Positions 53,600 through 62,400 of a stretch of DNA of 64,000 nt are shown piece after piece (position 1 is the first letter of the stretch; each line of letters opens with the position of its first letter). Made by a program: the position numbers and the translations under genes. The DNA lies in assembly GCA_035568175.1 (NCBI GenBank), contig DATMON010000004.1, forward strand, positions 62,001 through 126,000, written 5' to 3'. This DNA is from AV40 sp035568175 (GTDB lineage Bacteria > Verrucomicrobiota > Verrucomicrobiia > Chthoniobacterales > UBA10450). The notes below the pieces were generated by a model. The model was not told where the DNA came from. It worked only from the letters and a program-made list of their open reading frames with translations, and did not search any database.

Positions 53600-54868
53600 T
53601 TAGCGGATTCTTTTTCCGCGCGCGTAAACCGCGTGCGTTTGCGGAAATCCGAACCAATAAGCGAGCTCACGATAATCTTCGCAGTCGAACACTGCAAAGT
53701 TCGCGAGTTTGCCGGGCTCCAACGAGCCAATCTTATCGCCGCGGTTCAGCGAATGTGCCGCATTGATCGTCGCGGCGGTAATTGCTTCCGCGGGCGACAT
53801 TTTCATTTTCGTGCACGCCAGCGACAAAACCATCGGCATCGAAGGTGTCGGGGACGATCCCGGGTTGAAATCGGTCGCAAGAACGACCGCGAGCCCGGCT
53901 TCAATCATCTGTCGCGCGAGCGGATACGAGGTCGATCCAAGGGCGTAAACCGATCCAGGTAGCAACACCGGCTGCACGTTCGCCGATTTCAATGCCGCGA
54001 TCCCCTGCTCGTCTGTCTTTTCCAAATGATCTGCCGTTATCGCGCCGAGTTCCGCCATCAACCTCGCCCCGCCGGAATTCGTGAGCTGATCAACGTGACC
54101 ACGCAATTTAAGTCCGAGCTTTTTCGCCGCATTCAGGATTTTTCGCGATTGCTCGATGTCAAAATAACCACGCTCGCAAAACACATCGCAGAATTCCGCG
54201 AGTTTCTCTTTCGCGACGCGCGGCAGCATTTCCCCAATCACAAGATCGACATACTCGTCGGCGGACGTTTCGCGCGGTACTGCATGCGCGCCGAGAAACG
54301 TCGGCACGATTTCAAGCGGCGTTTCATCGTTCAATCGCTGCATCACGCGCAAAGTCTTCAGTTCATCGTCGAGGGTGAGTCCGTAGCCCGACTTCGCTTC
54401 AACGGTCGTCGCTCCGCATTTCAAAAACCAATCGGCATGTCTTTTTGCCTGCTCGAAAAGTTCGTCCTCGCTCGCCGCCCGCGTTTTTCCGACCGTGGAC
54501 CAGATTCCGCCGCCTGCTTTTGCGATTTGTTCGTAGGTGTCGCCCCGCGCGCGCCGCTCGAAATCGTCCAGCCGATTTCCACCGAAAATCAAATGCGTGT
54601 GCGCGTCGACAAATCCCGGAAGCACAACGCGCCCGCCAAGATCGACAACCTGAACATTTTCCAACGCTGCCGGAACTCGACTGCTTAAAGCAGTCAAGTT
54701 CTTCTCGATTTCGTCGCTTGATCCGACGATGTCGATCTTGCCATCGCGGATCAGCATTCCGCCGTCGCGAATGATTGCCAGATCGGATAATTCTTTTCCG
54801 ACTCGCGGGTGTTTCGGCCCCGCAACCGTAACAAGCTGCGACGCGTGAAGAAGAGCGAGCGAACTCAC
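53600..54868 (-). CDS. hutI: Imidazolonepropionase
   Basis: A 422-residue amidohydrolase-fold enzyme that opens the imidazolone ring to N-formimidoyl-L-glutamate, the third step of histidine breakdown. Metal ligands lie in VDAHTHLIFGG and the later RGHVDQLTNSGG region, with ATDFNPGSSPTPSMP and ATINAAHSL near the end. The start is set at GTG 54868. A frame from TTG 54901 would read 11 codons out of a palindromic repeat. It is the last gene of the hut operon, 73 bp after ftcD. Confidence 0.93.
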   Translation of the reverse strand: MSSLALLHASQLVTVAGPKHPRVGKELSDLAIIRDGGMLIRDGKIDIVGSSDEIEKNLTALSSRVPAALENVQVVDLGGRVVLPGFVDAHTHLIFGGNRLDDFERRARGDTYEQIAKAGGGIWSTVGKTRAASEDELFEQAKRHADWFLKCGATTVEAKSGYGLTLDDELKTLRVMQRLNDETPLEIVPTFLGAHAVPRETSADEYVDLVIGEMLPRVAKEKLAEFCDVFCERGYFDIEQSRKILNAAKKLGLKLRGHVDQLTNSGGARLMAELGAITADHLEKTDEQGIAALKSANVQPVLLPGSVYALGSTSYPLARQMIEAGLAVVLATDFNPGSSPTPSMPMVLSLACTKMKMSPAEAITAATINAAHSLNRGDKIGSLEPGKLANFAVFDCEDYRELAYWFGFPQTHAVYARGKRIR

Positions 54869-54873
54869 AATTT

Positions 54874-54934
54874 TGGAGGGACACGCGCCGTCGTGTCCCA
54901 AATTTTAGGGCGCCGACGGCGCGGACGCCCTCCA
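54874..54934. repeat. Palindromic repeat, family B, copy 3
   Basis: Bounded by TGGAGGG and CCCTCCA. It contains GGGACACG-CGCCGT-CGTGTCCC and GGGCGCCGACGGCGC-GGACGCCC-type stems joined by AAATTTTA. It separates ftcD from hutI inside the operon, so it would be transcribed and could affect mRNA stability. Confidence 0.7.
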
Positions 54935-54941
54935 GTTTGGT

Positions 54942-56624
54942 TCAAGCGAGCTTGCTCTCCACAGTTTGGTTAATCTTTTTAAATTGGGATTCCGAATCGG
55001 CCTGAATCGTTTTGACCTTCGCAGAAAGCGCCGACTTGAATTTTTCGTCCTTCAGTTGACCAAGGTTGATTCGAACATTCAACGCCGCGCCCTCGACGCA
55101 CGCACGTGTCGCCAGCGCGCCGACTCCGACATCCGAAACCGACGCGGGACTTCCTTTCTCGGCCATTTCCGCCAGCAGCTCGTACGATTTCGACGCCGTC
55201 TCCATCACTCTAAATGGAATTTCGGCCGCGTGCTTCGTCGCTGATTCAATTGCGGCGGCGCGGGCTTTCTTTTCTTGGTCGGATCCTTTCGGCAGACCAA
55301 ACGCGTCCATCACTTTGTTGAAAGCCGCAGTATCCTCGTCGACCAGCGCAAGCAATTCGTCTTTGAGTTGCTGCGCCTTCACCGCCCACTTGCTGAAATA
55401 CTCGAGCTTATCATCCCAGCCGCGTTTGCCGGCGGAGAGATTCGCGACCATTCCACCGAGCGACACCCCAAGCGCGCCCATCAGTGCTGCCACCGAACCG
55501 CCGCCCGGCGCGGGCGAGTCGCTCAAGGTTTCGTTGCAAAACTCGCGCAGGTTCATTTTCACAAGCGATTTCGAATCCGATTCGATCTTTAATTCAATCA
55601 CTTTTTCTTTCGGATCGAAACGTTTCAGTTCGCTTAACCCCATCGAGCGCACTGCGATGTCGATCAGTTCCTCCTCGGAAGCGCCTTCCGACCATTGCTG
55701 CTTCCGCAAAAAATAGCGGCCGGCGTCGGTGAGACATTTCTTCGGCACCATACCGACAATTTCCGAGCCGGTGACACGAAGGCCTCGCTTGGTCGCGGCT
55801 TCGAAACAGGCATCGAACGCGGCATGCAGCGGCGTTTCTTCGATGTTGGTCAGGTTCATCGAAACTTGCGCGATCCCATATTCCTTCACGAACCAGCCGA
55901 TCGCTTTGACGTGTTTGAGCATTCCGGGAATGCGGACCGGCTCGCCCTTGGCGTCGAGAATCTTTTTTCCCGAAGGCATACCATCTTCCGTTTTGAATCG
56001 ACCCTGCTCGCGAACATCGAACGCGACCGAATTAGCGCGACGCACCGACTTCGTGTTCAGGTTGGCATTGTAAGCGACGAGAAATTCGCGTGCGCCGATC
56101 GCAGTCGCACCCGCTTTCTCATTTAACTTCGCCGGACCAAAATCCGGTTTCCATTCAGGCTTTTTGATTTTTTCGGCGAACCCTTCGTATTCGCCGGCTC
56201 GAATGACCGCGAGATTGGATCGCGATTTATCCTTGGCGGCCTTCTCGTAGAGATAGACCGGGATTCGTAATTCATCCCCGATGCGTTTCCCCAACAGTTT
56301 CGCGCACTCGATCGCTTCTTCCCAAGTGACATTGCTGATCGGAATGAATGGACAAACATCGGTCGCGCCCATCCGTGGATGCGCGCCTTTGTGTTTGCTC
56401 ATGTCGATCAATTCCGCCGCTTTCTGAATTCCAAGAAATGCCGCTTCGACGGCGGCTTCCGGATTCCCGACAAAAGTTACGACCGTGCGATTCGTTGTCG
56501 CGCCAGGATCGACATCGAGCAGGGAAACACCGTCTGTCGACTTAATCGCGTCGGTAATTTGGCGAATGACGTTCTCATCCTGCCCTTCCGAGAAATTCGG
56601 CACACACTCGATCAGTTTTTGCAT
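54942..56624 (-). CDS. ftcD: Bifunctional glutamate formimidoyltransferase / formimidoyl-THF cyclodeaminase
   Basis: A 560-residue two-domain enzyme. The transferase half (about 1-330) starts QKLIECVPNFSEGQD and has SKHKGAHPRMGATDVCPFIPI. The cyclodeaminase half (about 365-560) has FCNETLSDSPAPGGGSVAAL and RVMETASKSYELL. It moves the formimidoyl group to tetrahydrofolate and releases ammonia, leaving glutamate. Fusion of the two, as in vertebrate FTCD, is found in some bacteria. ATG 56624 lies two bases after the hutU stop. Confidence 0.93.
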   Translation of the reverse strand: MQKLIECVPNFSEGQDENVIRQITDAIKSTDGVSLLDVDPGATTNRTVVTFVGNPEAAVEAAFLGIQKAAELIDMSKHKGAHPRMGATDVCPFIPISNVTWEEAIECAKLLGKRIGDELRIPVYLYEKAAKDKSRSNLAVIRAGEYEGFAEKIKKPEWKPDFGPAKLNEKAGATAIGAREFLVAYNANLNTKSVRRANSVAFDVREQGRFKTEDGMPSGKKILDAKGEPVRIPGMLKHVKAIGWFVKEYGIAQVSMNLTNIEETPLHAAFDACFEAATKRGLRVTGSEIVGMVPKKCLTDAGRYFLRKQQWSEGASEEELIDIAVRSMGLSELKRFDPKEKVIELKIESDSKSLVKMNLREFCNETLSDSPAPGGGSVAALMGALGVSLGGMVANLSAGKRGWDDKLEYFSKWAVKAQQLKDELLALVDEDTAAFNKVMDAFGLPKGSDQEKKARAAAIESATKHAAEIPFRVMETASKSYELLAEMAEKGSPASVSDVGVGALATRACVEGAALNVRINLGQLKDEKFKSALSAKVKTIQADSESQFKKINQTVESKLA

Positions 56625-56626
56625 GC

Positions 56627-58330
56627 TCAATCACGCGGCTTCGACTGCATCGGGATATCGATTTTGTGTTTGGCCGCGAAATCGATTGCGTGCGAGTAAC
56701 CGGCATCGACATGACGAAGAACGCCCATTCCCGGATCGCTCGTGAGAACGCGTTCCAATCTTCGCTTGGAATTTTCCGTTCCGTCAGCGACAGCGACCAT
56801 TCCTGCGTGTTGCGAGTAACCGATGCCGACGCCGCCGCCGTTGTGAATTGAGATCCACGATGCGCCGGCAGCGGTGTTAATCAGCGCATTGAGCAAAGGC
56901 CAATCGGCGATGGCGTCGCTGCCATCAATCATGCCTTCGGTTTCCCGATTCGGCGACGCGACCGACCCGGCGTCGAGATGATCGCGCCCGATTACAATCG
57001 GCGCTTTAATCTCGCCGCGCTTGACCAGCTCGTTCATCGCAACGCCGAACTCCGCGCGTTCGCCGTAGCCGAGCCAACAAATGCGCGCAGGTAATCCCTG
57101 GAAATGGATTCGCTCTTTCGCGAGCTTCATCCAGCGCCCGAGCGTTTTGTTTTCCGGAAATAATTCGAGAGCAAGTTTGTCTGTGCGCGCGATGTCATCA
57201 GGCTCACCGCTTAGCGCGACCCATCGAAACGGACCGCGGCCTTCGCAGAAAAGCGGACGGATGTATTCCGGAACGAAGCCGGGAATATCGAATGCGTTTT
57301 TAACGCCGGCTTTTTGCGCCTGCGCGCGAATGTTATTCCCGTAGTCGAACGTGATCGCGCCTTTCTTTTGCAACGCAAGCATTGCCTCGACGTGCATCGC
57401 CATCGATTGCATGGAGCGCTCGATGTATTCGTCCGGATCCTTTCGGCGCAGAGCGAGCGCGTCCGCCAGCGGCATTCCATTCGGCACATAACCGTTGAGC
57501 GCATCGTGAGCGCTGGTTTGATCGGTCAGAACATCAGGAACGACGCCGCGCTTCACGATTTCCGGCAAAACGTCGGCACAATTGCCGACGAGACCGACCG
57601 AAAATGGATGTCGATCTTTGCGCGCCGCGTCGATCAACTTCAGCGCCTCATTAAGCGAATGGGCGATCTTGTCGCAGTAACCGCTTTTCAGTCTTTTCTC
57701 GATTCGCGCCGGATCGACTTCCACGCCCAGAAAAACGGCGCCGTTCATGGTGGCCGCGAGCGGTTGGGCACCGCCCATTCCGCCAAGACCTCCGGTCAAA
57801 ACAAATTTTCCTTCGAGCGATCCGCCAAAATGTTTCCTGCCGGCAGCCGCAAAAGTTTCGAACGTCCCTTGCACGATTCCCTGACTCCCAATGTAAATCC
57901 ACGAACCGGCGGTCATCTGGCCGTACATGGTCAGGCCAAGTCGCTCGAGTCGATTGAACTCGGCATAATTGTTCCATTGTCCAACGAGATTCGAATTCGC
58001 GATTAGAACCCGCGGTGCTTGGTCGTGGGTCCGAAATTTTCCGACTGGTTTGCCGGATTGAACCAGCAACGACTCATCATCTTCCAATTCTCGGAGTGAG
58101 CGAATAATCGCCTCGAACGCATCCCAGCTTCTCGCGGCGCGACCGGTCCCGCCGTAAACGATCAGCTGATCCGGATTCTCGGCGACGTCCGGATCGAGAT
58201 TGTTCATCAGCATCCGCATCGCGGCTTCCTGATGCCAGCCTTTGCAGCTCAGTTCGCGCCCGCGCGGCGCGTGGATGGTCCGAGGTGCGAGCCGCACCGG
58301 CATTGGACTGGCGGATTGTTTTCCGCTCAT
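56627..58330 (-). CDS. hutU: Urocanate hydratase
   Basis: A 567-residue NAD-containing enzyme that hydrates urocanate to imidazolonepropionate. GWHQEAAMRMLMNNLDPDVAE, YGGTGRAARSWDAF, GKFRTHDQAPRVLIANSNLV, the NAD loop FVLTGGLGGMGGAQPL, LTDQTSAHDALNGYVP and VSIHNGGGVGIGYSQHAGM-like motifs are all present. The overlap with hutH is 4 bp (ATGA). Length is normal. Confidence 0.96.
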   Translation of the reverse strand: MSGKQSASPMPVRLAPRTIHAPRGRELSCKGWHQEAAMRMLMNNLDPDVAENPDQLIVYGGTGRAARSWDAFEAIIRSLRELEDDESLLVQSGKPVGKFRTHDQAPRVLIANSNLVGQWNNYAEFNRLERLGLTMYGQMTAGSWIYIGSQGIVQGTFETFAAAGRKHFGGSLEGKFVLTGGLGGMGGAQPLAATMNGAVFLGVEVDPARIEKRLKSGYCDKIAHSLNEALKLIDAARKDRHPFSVGLVGNCADVLPEIVKRGVVPDVLTDQTSAHDALNGYVPNGMPLADALALRRKDPDEYIERSMQSMAMHVEAMLALQKKGAITFDYGNNIRAQAQKAGVKNAFDIPGFVPEYIRPLFCEGRGPFRWVALSGEPDDIARTDKLALELFPENKTLGRWMKLAKERIHFQGLPARICWLGYGERAEFGVAMNELVKRGEIKAPIVIGRDHLDAGSVASPNRETEGMIDGSDAIADWPLLNALINTAAGASWISIHNGGGVGIGYSQHAGMVAVADGTENSKRRLERVLTSDPGMGVLRHVDAGYSHAIDFAAKHKIDIPMQSKPRD

Positions 58331-59823
58331 AGATCGTTGAATGCGCCAGTGCGGATTTTTTCGGCCAGCCGTGCGATGTCGCCAGACAATGGCCGATCGT
58401 TTGTCAACGGCGGCGCAACTTGCCTAACGAGTTTGAACGCGCGCTCGACACCTTTCCCCGCGCGCAGAGGCCGCCGATGTTCGAGCGCTTCCGCGCCAGC
58501 GAGCAACTCGATTGCGAAAAGATTTTCGGCAAGATCGACAATCGACCGCAATTTCAGCGCGCTGGTCATGCCCATGGAAACATGGTCCTCTTTTCCGCCC
58601 GAGGTCGTGACATTATCGACGCTCGCCGGATGAGCGAGCACGCGCGCTTCATTGAGCAACGATGCCGCCGCGACATGCGCAATCATGAAGCCTGATTCGA
58701 CGCCGGGATGGTGCGCCAGAAACGCGGGCAAACCTTCGCTCTTGTCGGGATTGACCAGACGATCGACGCGGCGCTCGCTGATACTCATTAGATCGGTGAG
58801 CGCAATTGCGGCGTAATCGAAAGCAAACGCGAGCGGCGCGCCATGAAAATTTCCGCCGGAGACGACGTCGCTATCGGCAAAGACCAGCGGATTATCAGTC
58901 GCCGACCCCGATTCGACCGACAAAATTTGTTCGCAATGAGCGAGGACGTCGCGCACGGCGCCGTGCACCTGCGGCATGCAACGAACGCTGTAGGCGTCCT
59001 GGACGCGCGGATCGTTTTTGCGATGCGATTCTCGAATCTCGCTGTCTCCCAAGAGCGAGTTCAAATGCGCAGCGACCGCTTTTTGTCCGGGATGAGGTCG
59101 GGCTTCGTGCAACCGAGGATCGAATGCGGTCGGCGTGTCGCGCAGACCTTCGAGCGTCATCGCGCCGGCAACGTCGGAAACATTCGCCAGCCCTTTCGCG
59201 CGTAAGATCGACAATCCCCCGACAGCATGCATCGCCTGAGTCCCGTTTAGTAGCGCGAGACCTTCTTTGGCTTCCAACTGCACCGGTTTTAATTTGGCGC
59301 GTTTTAGCGCTTCGCCGCTCCCCATCCGTTTTCCGTCAAAGAATGCTTCGCCTTCGCCGATCAAACTCAGAGCGAGATGCGCCAATGGCGCGAGATCGCC
59401 ACTTGCACCAACCGATCCTTTCTCAGGAACAACCGGATGCACGCGCTGATTGAGCATTTCACAAAGCAGTTCAATGACTTCCGCTCGAATGCCGCTGAAT
59501 CCGAGCGCGAGGACGTTTGCGCGCAGCAACATCATCGCGCGCACTTCGGGCTCGGATAAAGGTGGACCGATGCCGCAGGCGTGGCTGCGAACGAGATTCA
59601 ATTGGAGCGCGCCGATTTCGTCGCCGGGGATCCGGACATCCGCTAGTTTGCCAAAGCCGGTGTTGACGCCATACACAACCGCGTCGCGCGTCACGATATC
59701 GTCCACTACTTTGCGCGACGCCAGAACACGCGGGCGAGCCGAAGCCGCGATTTGCACTGGTTCTCGGCCGTAGGCAATGGAGGCAATCTCCTGGAGTGAG
59801 AGCGGCCTACCGTTCAATTCCAT
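58327..59823 (-). CDS. hutH: Histidine ammonia-lyase
   Basis: A 498-residue lyase that removes ammonia from histidine to give urocanate. The self-forming MIO cofactor comes from Ala-Ser-Gly in GSVGASGDLAPLAH. YGVNTGFGKLADVRI, LNGTQAMHAVGG, RVQDAYSVRCMPQVHG and GNFHGAPLAFAFDY are typical. It is the first gene of hutH-hutU-ftcD-hutI. A promoter should lie just above 59823, but I saw no HutC-like operator. Confidence 0.96.
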   Translation of the reverse strand: MELNGRPLSLQEIASIAYGREPVQIAASARPRVLASRKVVDDIVTRDAVVYGVNTGFGKLADVRIPGDEIGALQLNLVRSHACGIGPPLSEPEVRAMMLLRANVLALGFSGIRAEVIELLCEMLNQRVHPVVPEKGSVGASGDLAPLAHLALSLIGEGEAFFDGKRMGSGEALKRAKLKPVQLEAKEGLALLNGTQAMHAVGGLSILRAKGLANVSDVAGAMTLEGLRDTPTAFDPRLHEARPHPGQKAVAAHLNSLLGDSEIRESHRKNDPRVQDAYSVRCMPQVHGAVRDVLAHCEQILSVESGSATDNPLVFADSDVVSGGNFHGAPLAFAFDYAAIALTDLMSISERRVDRLVNPDKSEGLPAFLAHHPGVESGFMIAHVAAASLLNEARVLAHPASVDNVTTSGGKEDHVSMGMTSALKLRSIVDLAENLFAIELLAGAEALEHRRPLRAGKGVERAFKLVRQVAPPLTNDRPLSGDIARLAEKIRTGAFNDL

Positions 59824-59868
59824 GACACCAAATTTAATGACAAGTCGAGCAAATGAAAGGGAGCGGCG

Positions 59869-60486
59869 TTATCGTTTGGGTTTCGGCTCCGCCTTTGCTG
59901 ATGCGTTTTCCTGGAGCAAGGCGGTTTCCTGGAGGTCTTCTTTCCATGCGGTAATTCCCGTATAAGCGTGCCCTCCCAGGCGACCAAGTAAACTGCGGCG
60001 GCCAAGTTCGTATTCGTGGTCGTTTCTCACCGGGCACCAAAATAACCGGCCGGCCTTGCGCCAACCATCGAGAACAATTCCGTCCAGAAACGGCTGGTTC
60101 CGCGCCGTCACGACCAACGCGTTATTCTCATCAGATTCTTTCGCGTAAGCAGCGCCCCAATGAAGCGCGAGCGTTTTGAAATGAAATTCCTTCAAACGCG
60201 CGCCGATATCGCGGGTGTAATCGGCGCAAATGCCTTTTTTCTTAACGCCAATGTTTATCAGATAATTGTGAATCGCGGGATCGCCCGTCACGCCATATTC
60301 GTGCGCGAGCTGGCGCGACGTGCGGTGGGCCGTCACCGACAATAACTCAGCCTCGCGCGGATCGACCGTGTGCGGCGAGAGGGCAATGAGTGCGTTGCGT
60401 AAATTGTAAATCGACTGCTCGTCTTGCCCGTAAGCAAGATTTGTCCAAACGGCGAAGGCAAAGATTAAAACCGGCCGGAAATTCAT
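59869..60486 (-). CDS. Exported protein of unknown function
   Basis: A 205-residue protein with signal peptide MNFRPVLIFAFAVWTNLAYG. The segment IGVKKKGICADYTRDIGARL, followed by FHFKTLALHWG, then HAYTGITAWKEDL suggests a Cys-His catalytic fold of the transglutaminase/papain kind. This is inference. It starts 17 bp below a strong terminator. The start at ATG 60486 is supported by the signal peptide; the frame continues open further upstream. Confidence 0.65.
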   Translation of the reverse strand: MNFRPVLIFAFAVWTNLAYGQDEQSIYNLRNALIALSPHTVDPREAELLSVTAHRTSRQLAHEYGVTGDPAIHNYLINIGVKKKGICADYTRDIGARLKEFHFKTLALHWGAAYAKESDENNALVVTARNQPFLDGIVLDGWRKAGRLFWCPVRNDHEYELGRRSLLGRLGGHAYTGITAWKEDLQETALLQENASAKAEPKPKR

Positions 60487-60502
60487 ACCTGACTTTAAAT
60501 TA

Positions 60503-60538
60503 AAGAAGGCCAGGCCGCCAAAGCGACCTGGCCTTCTT
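60503..60538 (-). terminator. Rho-independent terminator after the small lipoprotein gene
   Basis: A perfect 12-bp stem AAGAAGGCCAGG/CCTGGCCTTCTT with a 12-nt loop. On the minus strand it is followed by TTTAATTT. It lies 41 bp past the lipoprotein stop and 17 bp before the next gene's start. Confidence 0.85.
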
Positions 60539-60578
60539 GTCAAAGGCGTCCCAATTTGGGACAACTCGGACGGAGGGG

Positions 60579-60707
60579 TTATTTGGAGTATCCGTGAGTG
60601 GAACTCGTTGTTGTCGTAGCAGCCGCTTCTTTGTGTTGAGCGCACGCCCCCAAGCTGAGAGCGCCCGCTAAAACGGCCATGATCATGATCGCTTTGATGA
60701 ACTTCAA
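60579..60707 (-). CDS. Small lipoprotein, 42 aa
   Basis: A short frame from TTG 60707. AAAGGAGG lies ten bases upstream, the best ribosome-binding site in the area, and sets the start. The protein is KFIKAIMIMAVLAGALSLGAC, i.e. a signal peptide with lipobox LGAC, then a short Ala/Thr/Ser/His-rich tail ending HGYSK. Signal peptidase II would leave a lipidated peptide of about 23 residues. Its role is unknown. Confidence 0.75.
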   Translation of the reverse strand: MKFIKAIMIMAVLAGALSLGACAQHKEAAATTTTSSTHGYSK

Positions 60708-60801
60708 TCTATTCTCGCCTCCTTTCGGTTGTGTTGCTTCGGTTCTTGTAGGCATGGAATACCGTTGAAGCAACGCTTTTTTGGATGTTTTGCTGTACAA
60801 G

Positions 60802-61263
60802 CTATTCGCGGATGACCACCTGCGTGGTTTCATCAACCAGCTCAAATAATTCAATCACGTCCGCGTTGCGCATCCGGATGCAACCATGGCTCGCCGCCAT
60901 CCCGATCTCATCTTCATGTTTGGTCCCGTGAATGTAAATAAACCGGTCACGCGTATTCGCATTCTCCTGGTCCAAGCCGTCGAGCCAGAGAATGCGGGAG
61001 GTAATGAGATCTTCCGTCCCAGGTAGGGGCTCGTCCGACGCAAGCGGCACCCGCGCTTTGAAGATTGTTCCAGCTTCGGCATCGTGTCCGATCTTTTCGC
61101 CGATTCGAAAATTACCGAGCGGCGTTTTCATACTCCCTTCCTCGGTCCCGATCCCGAAACGCGAACTGGAAATGGGATAGGAACGAAGTTCTTCACCGTC
61201 ACGGGTCAAGGTCAGACGTTGATCGCGAATGGAAACGTCGATTTTGGTGCGGGGACTTTGCAT
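60802..61263 (-). CDS. L,D-transpeptidase (YkuD), short form
   Basis: A 153-residue YkuD domain without a clear signal peptide. VSIRDQRLTLTRDGEELRSYP begins the domain, MKTPLGNFRIGEKIG is the substrate strand, and IYIHGTKHEDEIGMAASHGCIRMRN contains the catalytic His, His and Cys. It is the second such enzyme in the window (see 48191) but only distantly like it. Divergent from asd. Confidence 0.85.
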   Translation of the reverse strand: MQSPRTKIDVSIRDQRLTLTRDGEELRSYPISSSRFGIGTEEGSMKTPLGNFRIGEKIGHDAEAGTIFKARVPLASDEPLPGTEDLITSRILWLDGLDQENANTRDRFIYIHGTKHEDEIGMAASHGCIRMRNADVIELFELVDETTQVVIRE

Positions 61264-61293
61264 CGATGAAGAGCGGCGTTACAATTCGCCGCG

Positions 61294-62292
61294 GTGAAAA
61301 AAGAATATCACATTGCGGTCGTTGGCGCGACCGGCGCGGTGGGCGTGGAGCTGCTCCGAGTTTTGGAGCGGAGAAATTTTCCGGTGTCAAAACTGCGGGC
61401 TCTCGCGTCCGGAAGATCCGCCGGGAAAAAGGTTCAGTTTCGCGATGAGCCAATTGCGGCGGAGGAGCTCGACGAAAGTTCGTTCGACAAGATCGACATC
61501 GCATTTTTCAGCGCTGGCGGAGAAATTTCCCGAAGGTTCGTTCCGATTGCGCGCAAAGCGGGCGCAGTTGTGATCGACAACTCGTCGGTATTCCGAATGG
61601 ATCCGGATGTTCCGCTGGTCATTCCAGAGATCAACGGGCAGGATGTAAAGCAACACCGCGGTCTCATTGCCAATCCAAATTGCACGACCGCAGTCGCGCT
61701 AATGGCGATTTATCCGCTGCATCGCGCGTTTGGAATTCGCCGTGTTTTTGCTGCGAGTTATCAAGCTGTTTCCGGCAGTGGCGCGCGCGCCATTGCTGAA
61801 TTGAAGAATCAGGTGGAAGCCGCGGCCCAAGATCGACAATCAACGGCGCAGGTTTATCCGCATCCGATCGCGTTCAACGTTCTGCCACACGTCGATGTTT
61901 TCCTTGAAACCGGCTACACCAAAGAGGAAATGAAAATGCAGAACGAGGGGCGCAAGATCATGCATTTACCGGAATTCCGCGCATCGGTTACATGCGTACG
62001 CGTTCCGGTCTATCGCGCTCACTCCGTCGCGGTCAGCGCTGAATTTGACAAGGAAGTGTCGGTGGAGCAGGCACGCGAGGTCCTGGCGAAAGCGCCTGGG
62101 TTAGAGCTGGTGGATGAACCACCGAAGAATCGTTATCCGATGCCGCTGAATGTCGCGGGCAAAGATAATTGCGAAGTGGGGCGAGTGCGGCTCGACTGCG
62201 CCTTTGAGAACGGCCTCGCCTTTTGGGTATCGGGCGATCAATTACTCAAAGGCGCGGCGCTCAACGCCGTTCAGATCGCCGAAATGCTGTGA
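61294..62292 (+). CDS. asd: Aspartate-semialdehyde dehydrogenase
   Basis: A 332-residue NADP enzyme at the branch to lysine, threonine, methionine and diaminopimelate. VVGATGAVGVELLRVLERR binds NADP, LIANPNCTTAVALMAIYPL contains the catalytic Cys, and SYQAVSGSGARAI and RVPVYRAHSVAVSAEF carry substrate-binding residues. The start is a GTG at 61294. Two copies of the AAGATCGACA motif lie inside. Confidence 0.95.
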   Translation: MKKEYHIAVVGATGAVGVELLRVLERRNFPVSKLRALASGRSAGKKVQFRDEPIAAEELDESSFDKIDIAFFSAGGEISRRFVPIARKAGAVVIDNSSVFRMDPDVPLVIPEINGQDVKQHRGLIANPNCTTAVALMAIYPLHRAFGIRRVFAASYQAVSGSGARAIAELKNQVEAAAQDRQSTAQVYPHPIAFNVLPHVDVFLETGYTKEEMKMQNEGRKIMHLPEFRASVTCVRVPVYRAHSVAVSAEFDKEVSVEQAREVLAKAPGLELVDEPPKNRYPMPLNVAGKDNCEVGRVRLDCAFENGLAFWVSGDQLLKGAALNAVQIAEML

Positions 62293-62339
62293 CGCAGATT
62301 TCGATCTTGCTTGTCACGCTGTAGCCGAGGTGAAGGCGG

Positions 62340-62385
62340 ATAAACGAAACGTCCCAAAAAACTTTGGGGCCGTTCGTTTTGATTT
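62340..62385. terminator. Imperfect hairpin between asd and the convergent gene
   Basis: AAACGAA-CG-CCC around AAAAAACTTT and GGG-CG-TTCGTTT form a stem with small bulges, 48-93 bp after the asd stop. It could terminate transcription from both sides. The rest of the 108-bp gap is bare. Confidence 0.4.
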
Positions 62386-62400
62386 TGTTGAGGACTCGGA

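Noticed and set aside
54868..54901. Longer hutI starting at TTG 54901
   Set aside because: The extra 11 codons are repeat family B sequence with no match to imidazolonepropionase N-termini. GTG 54868 fits better.
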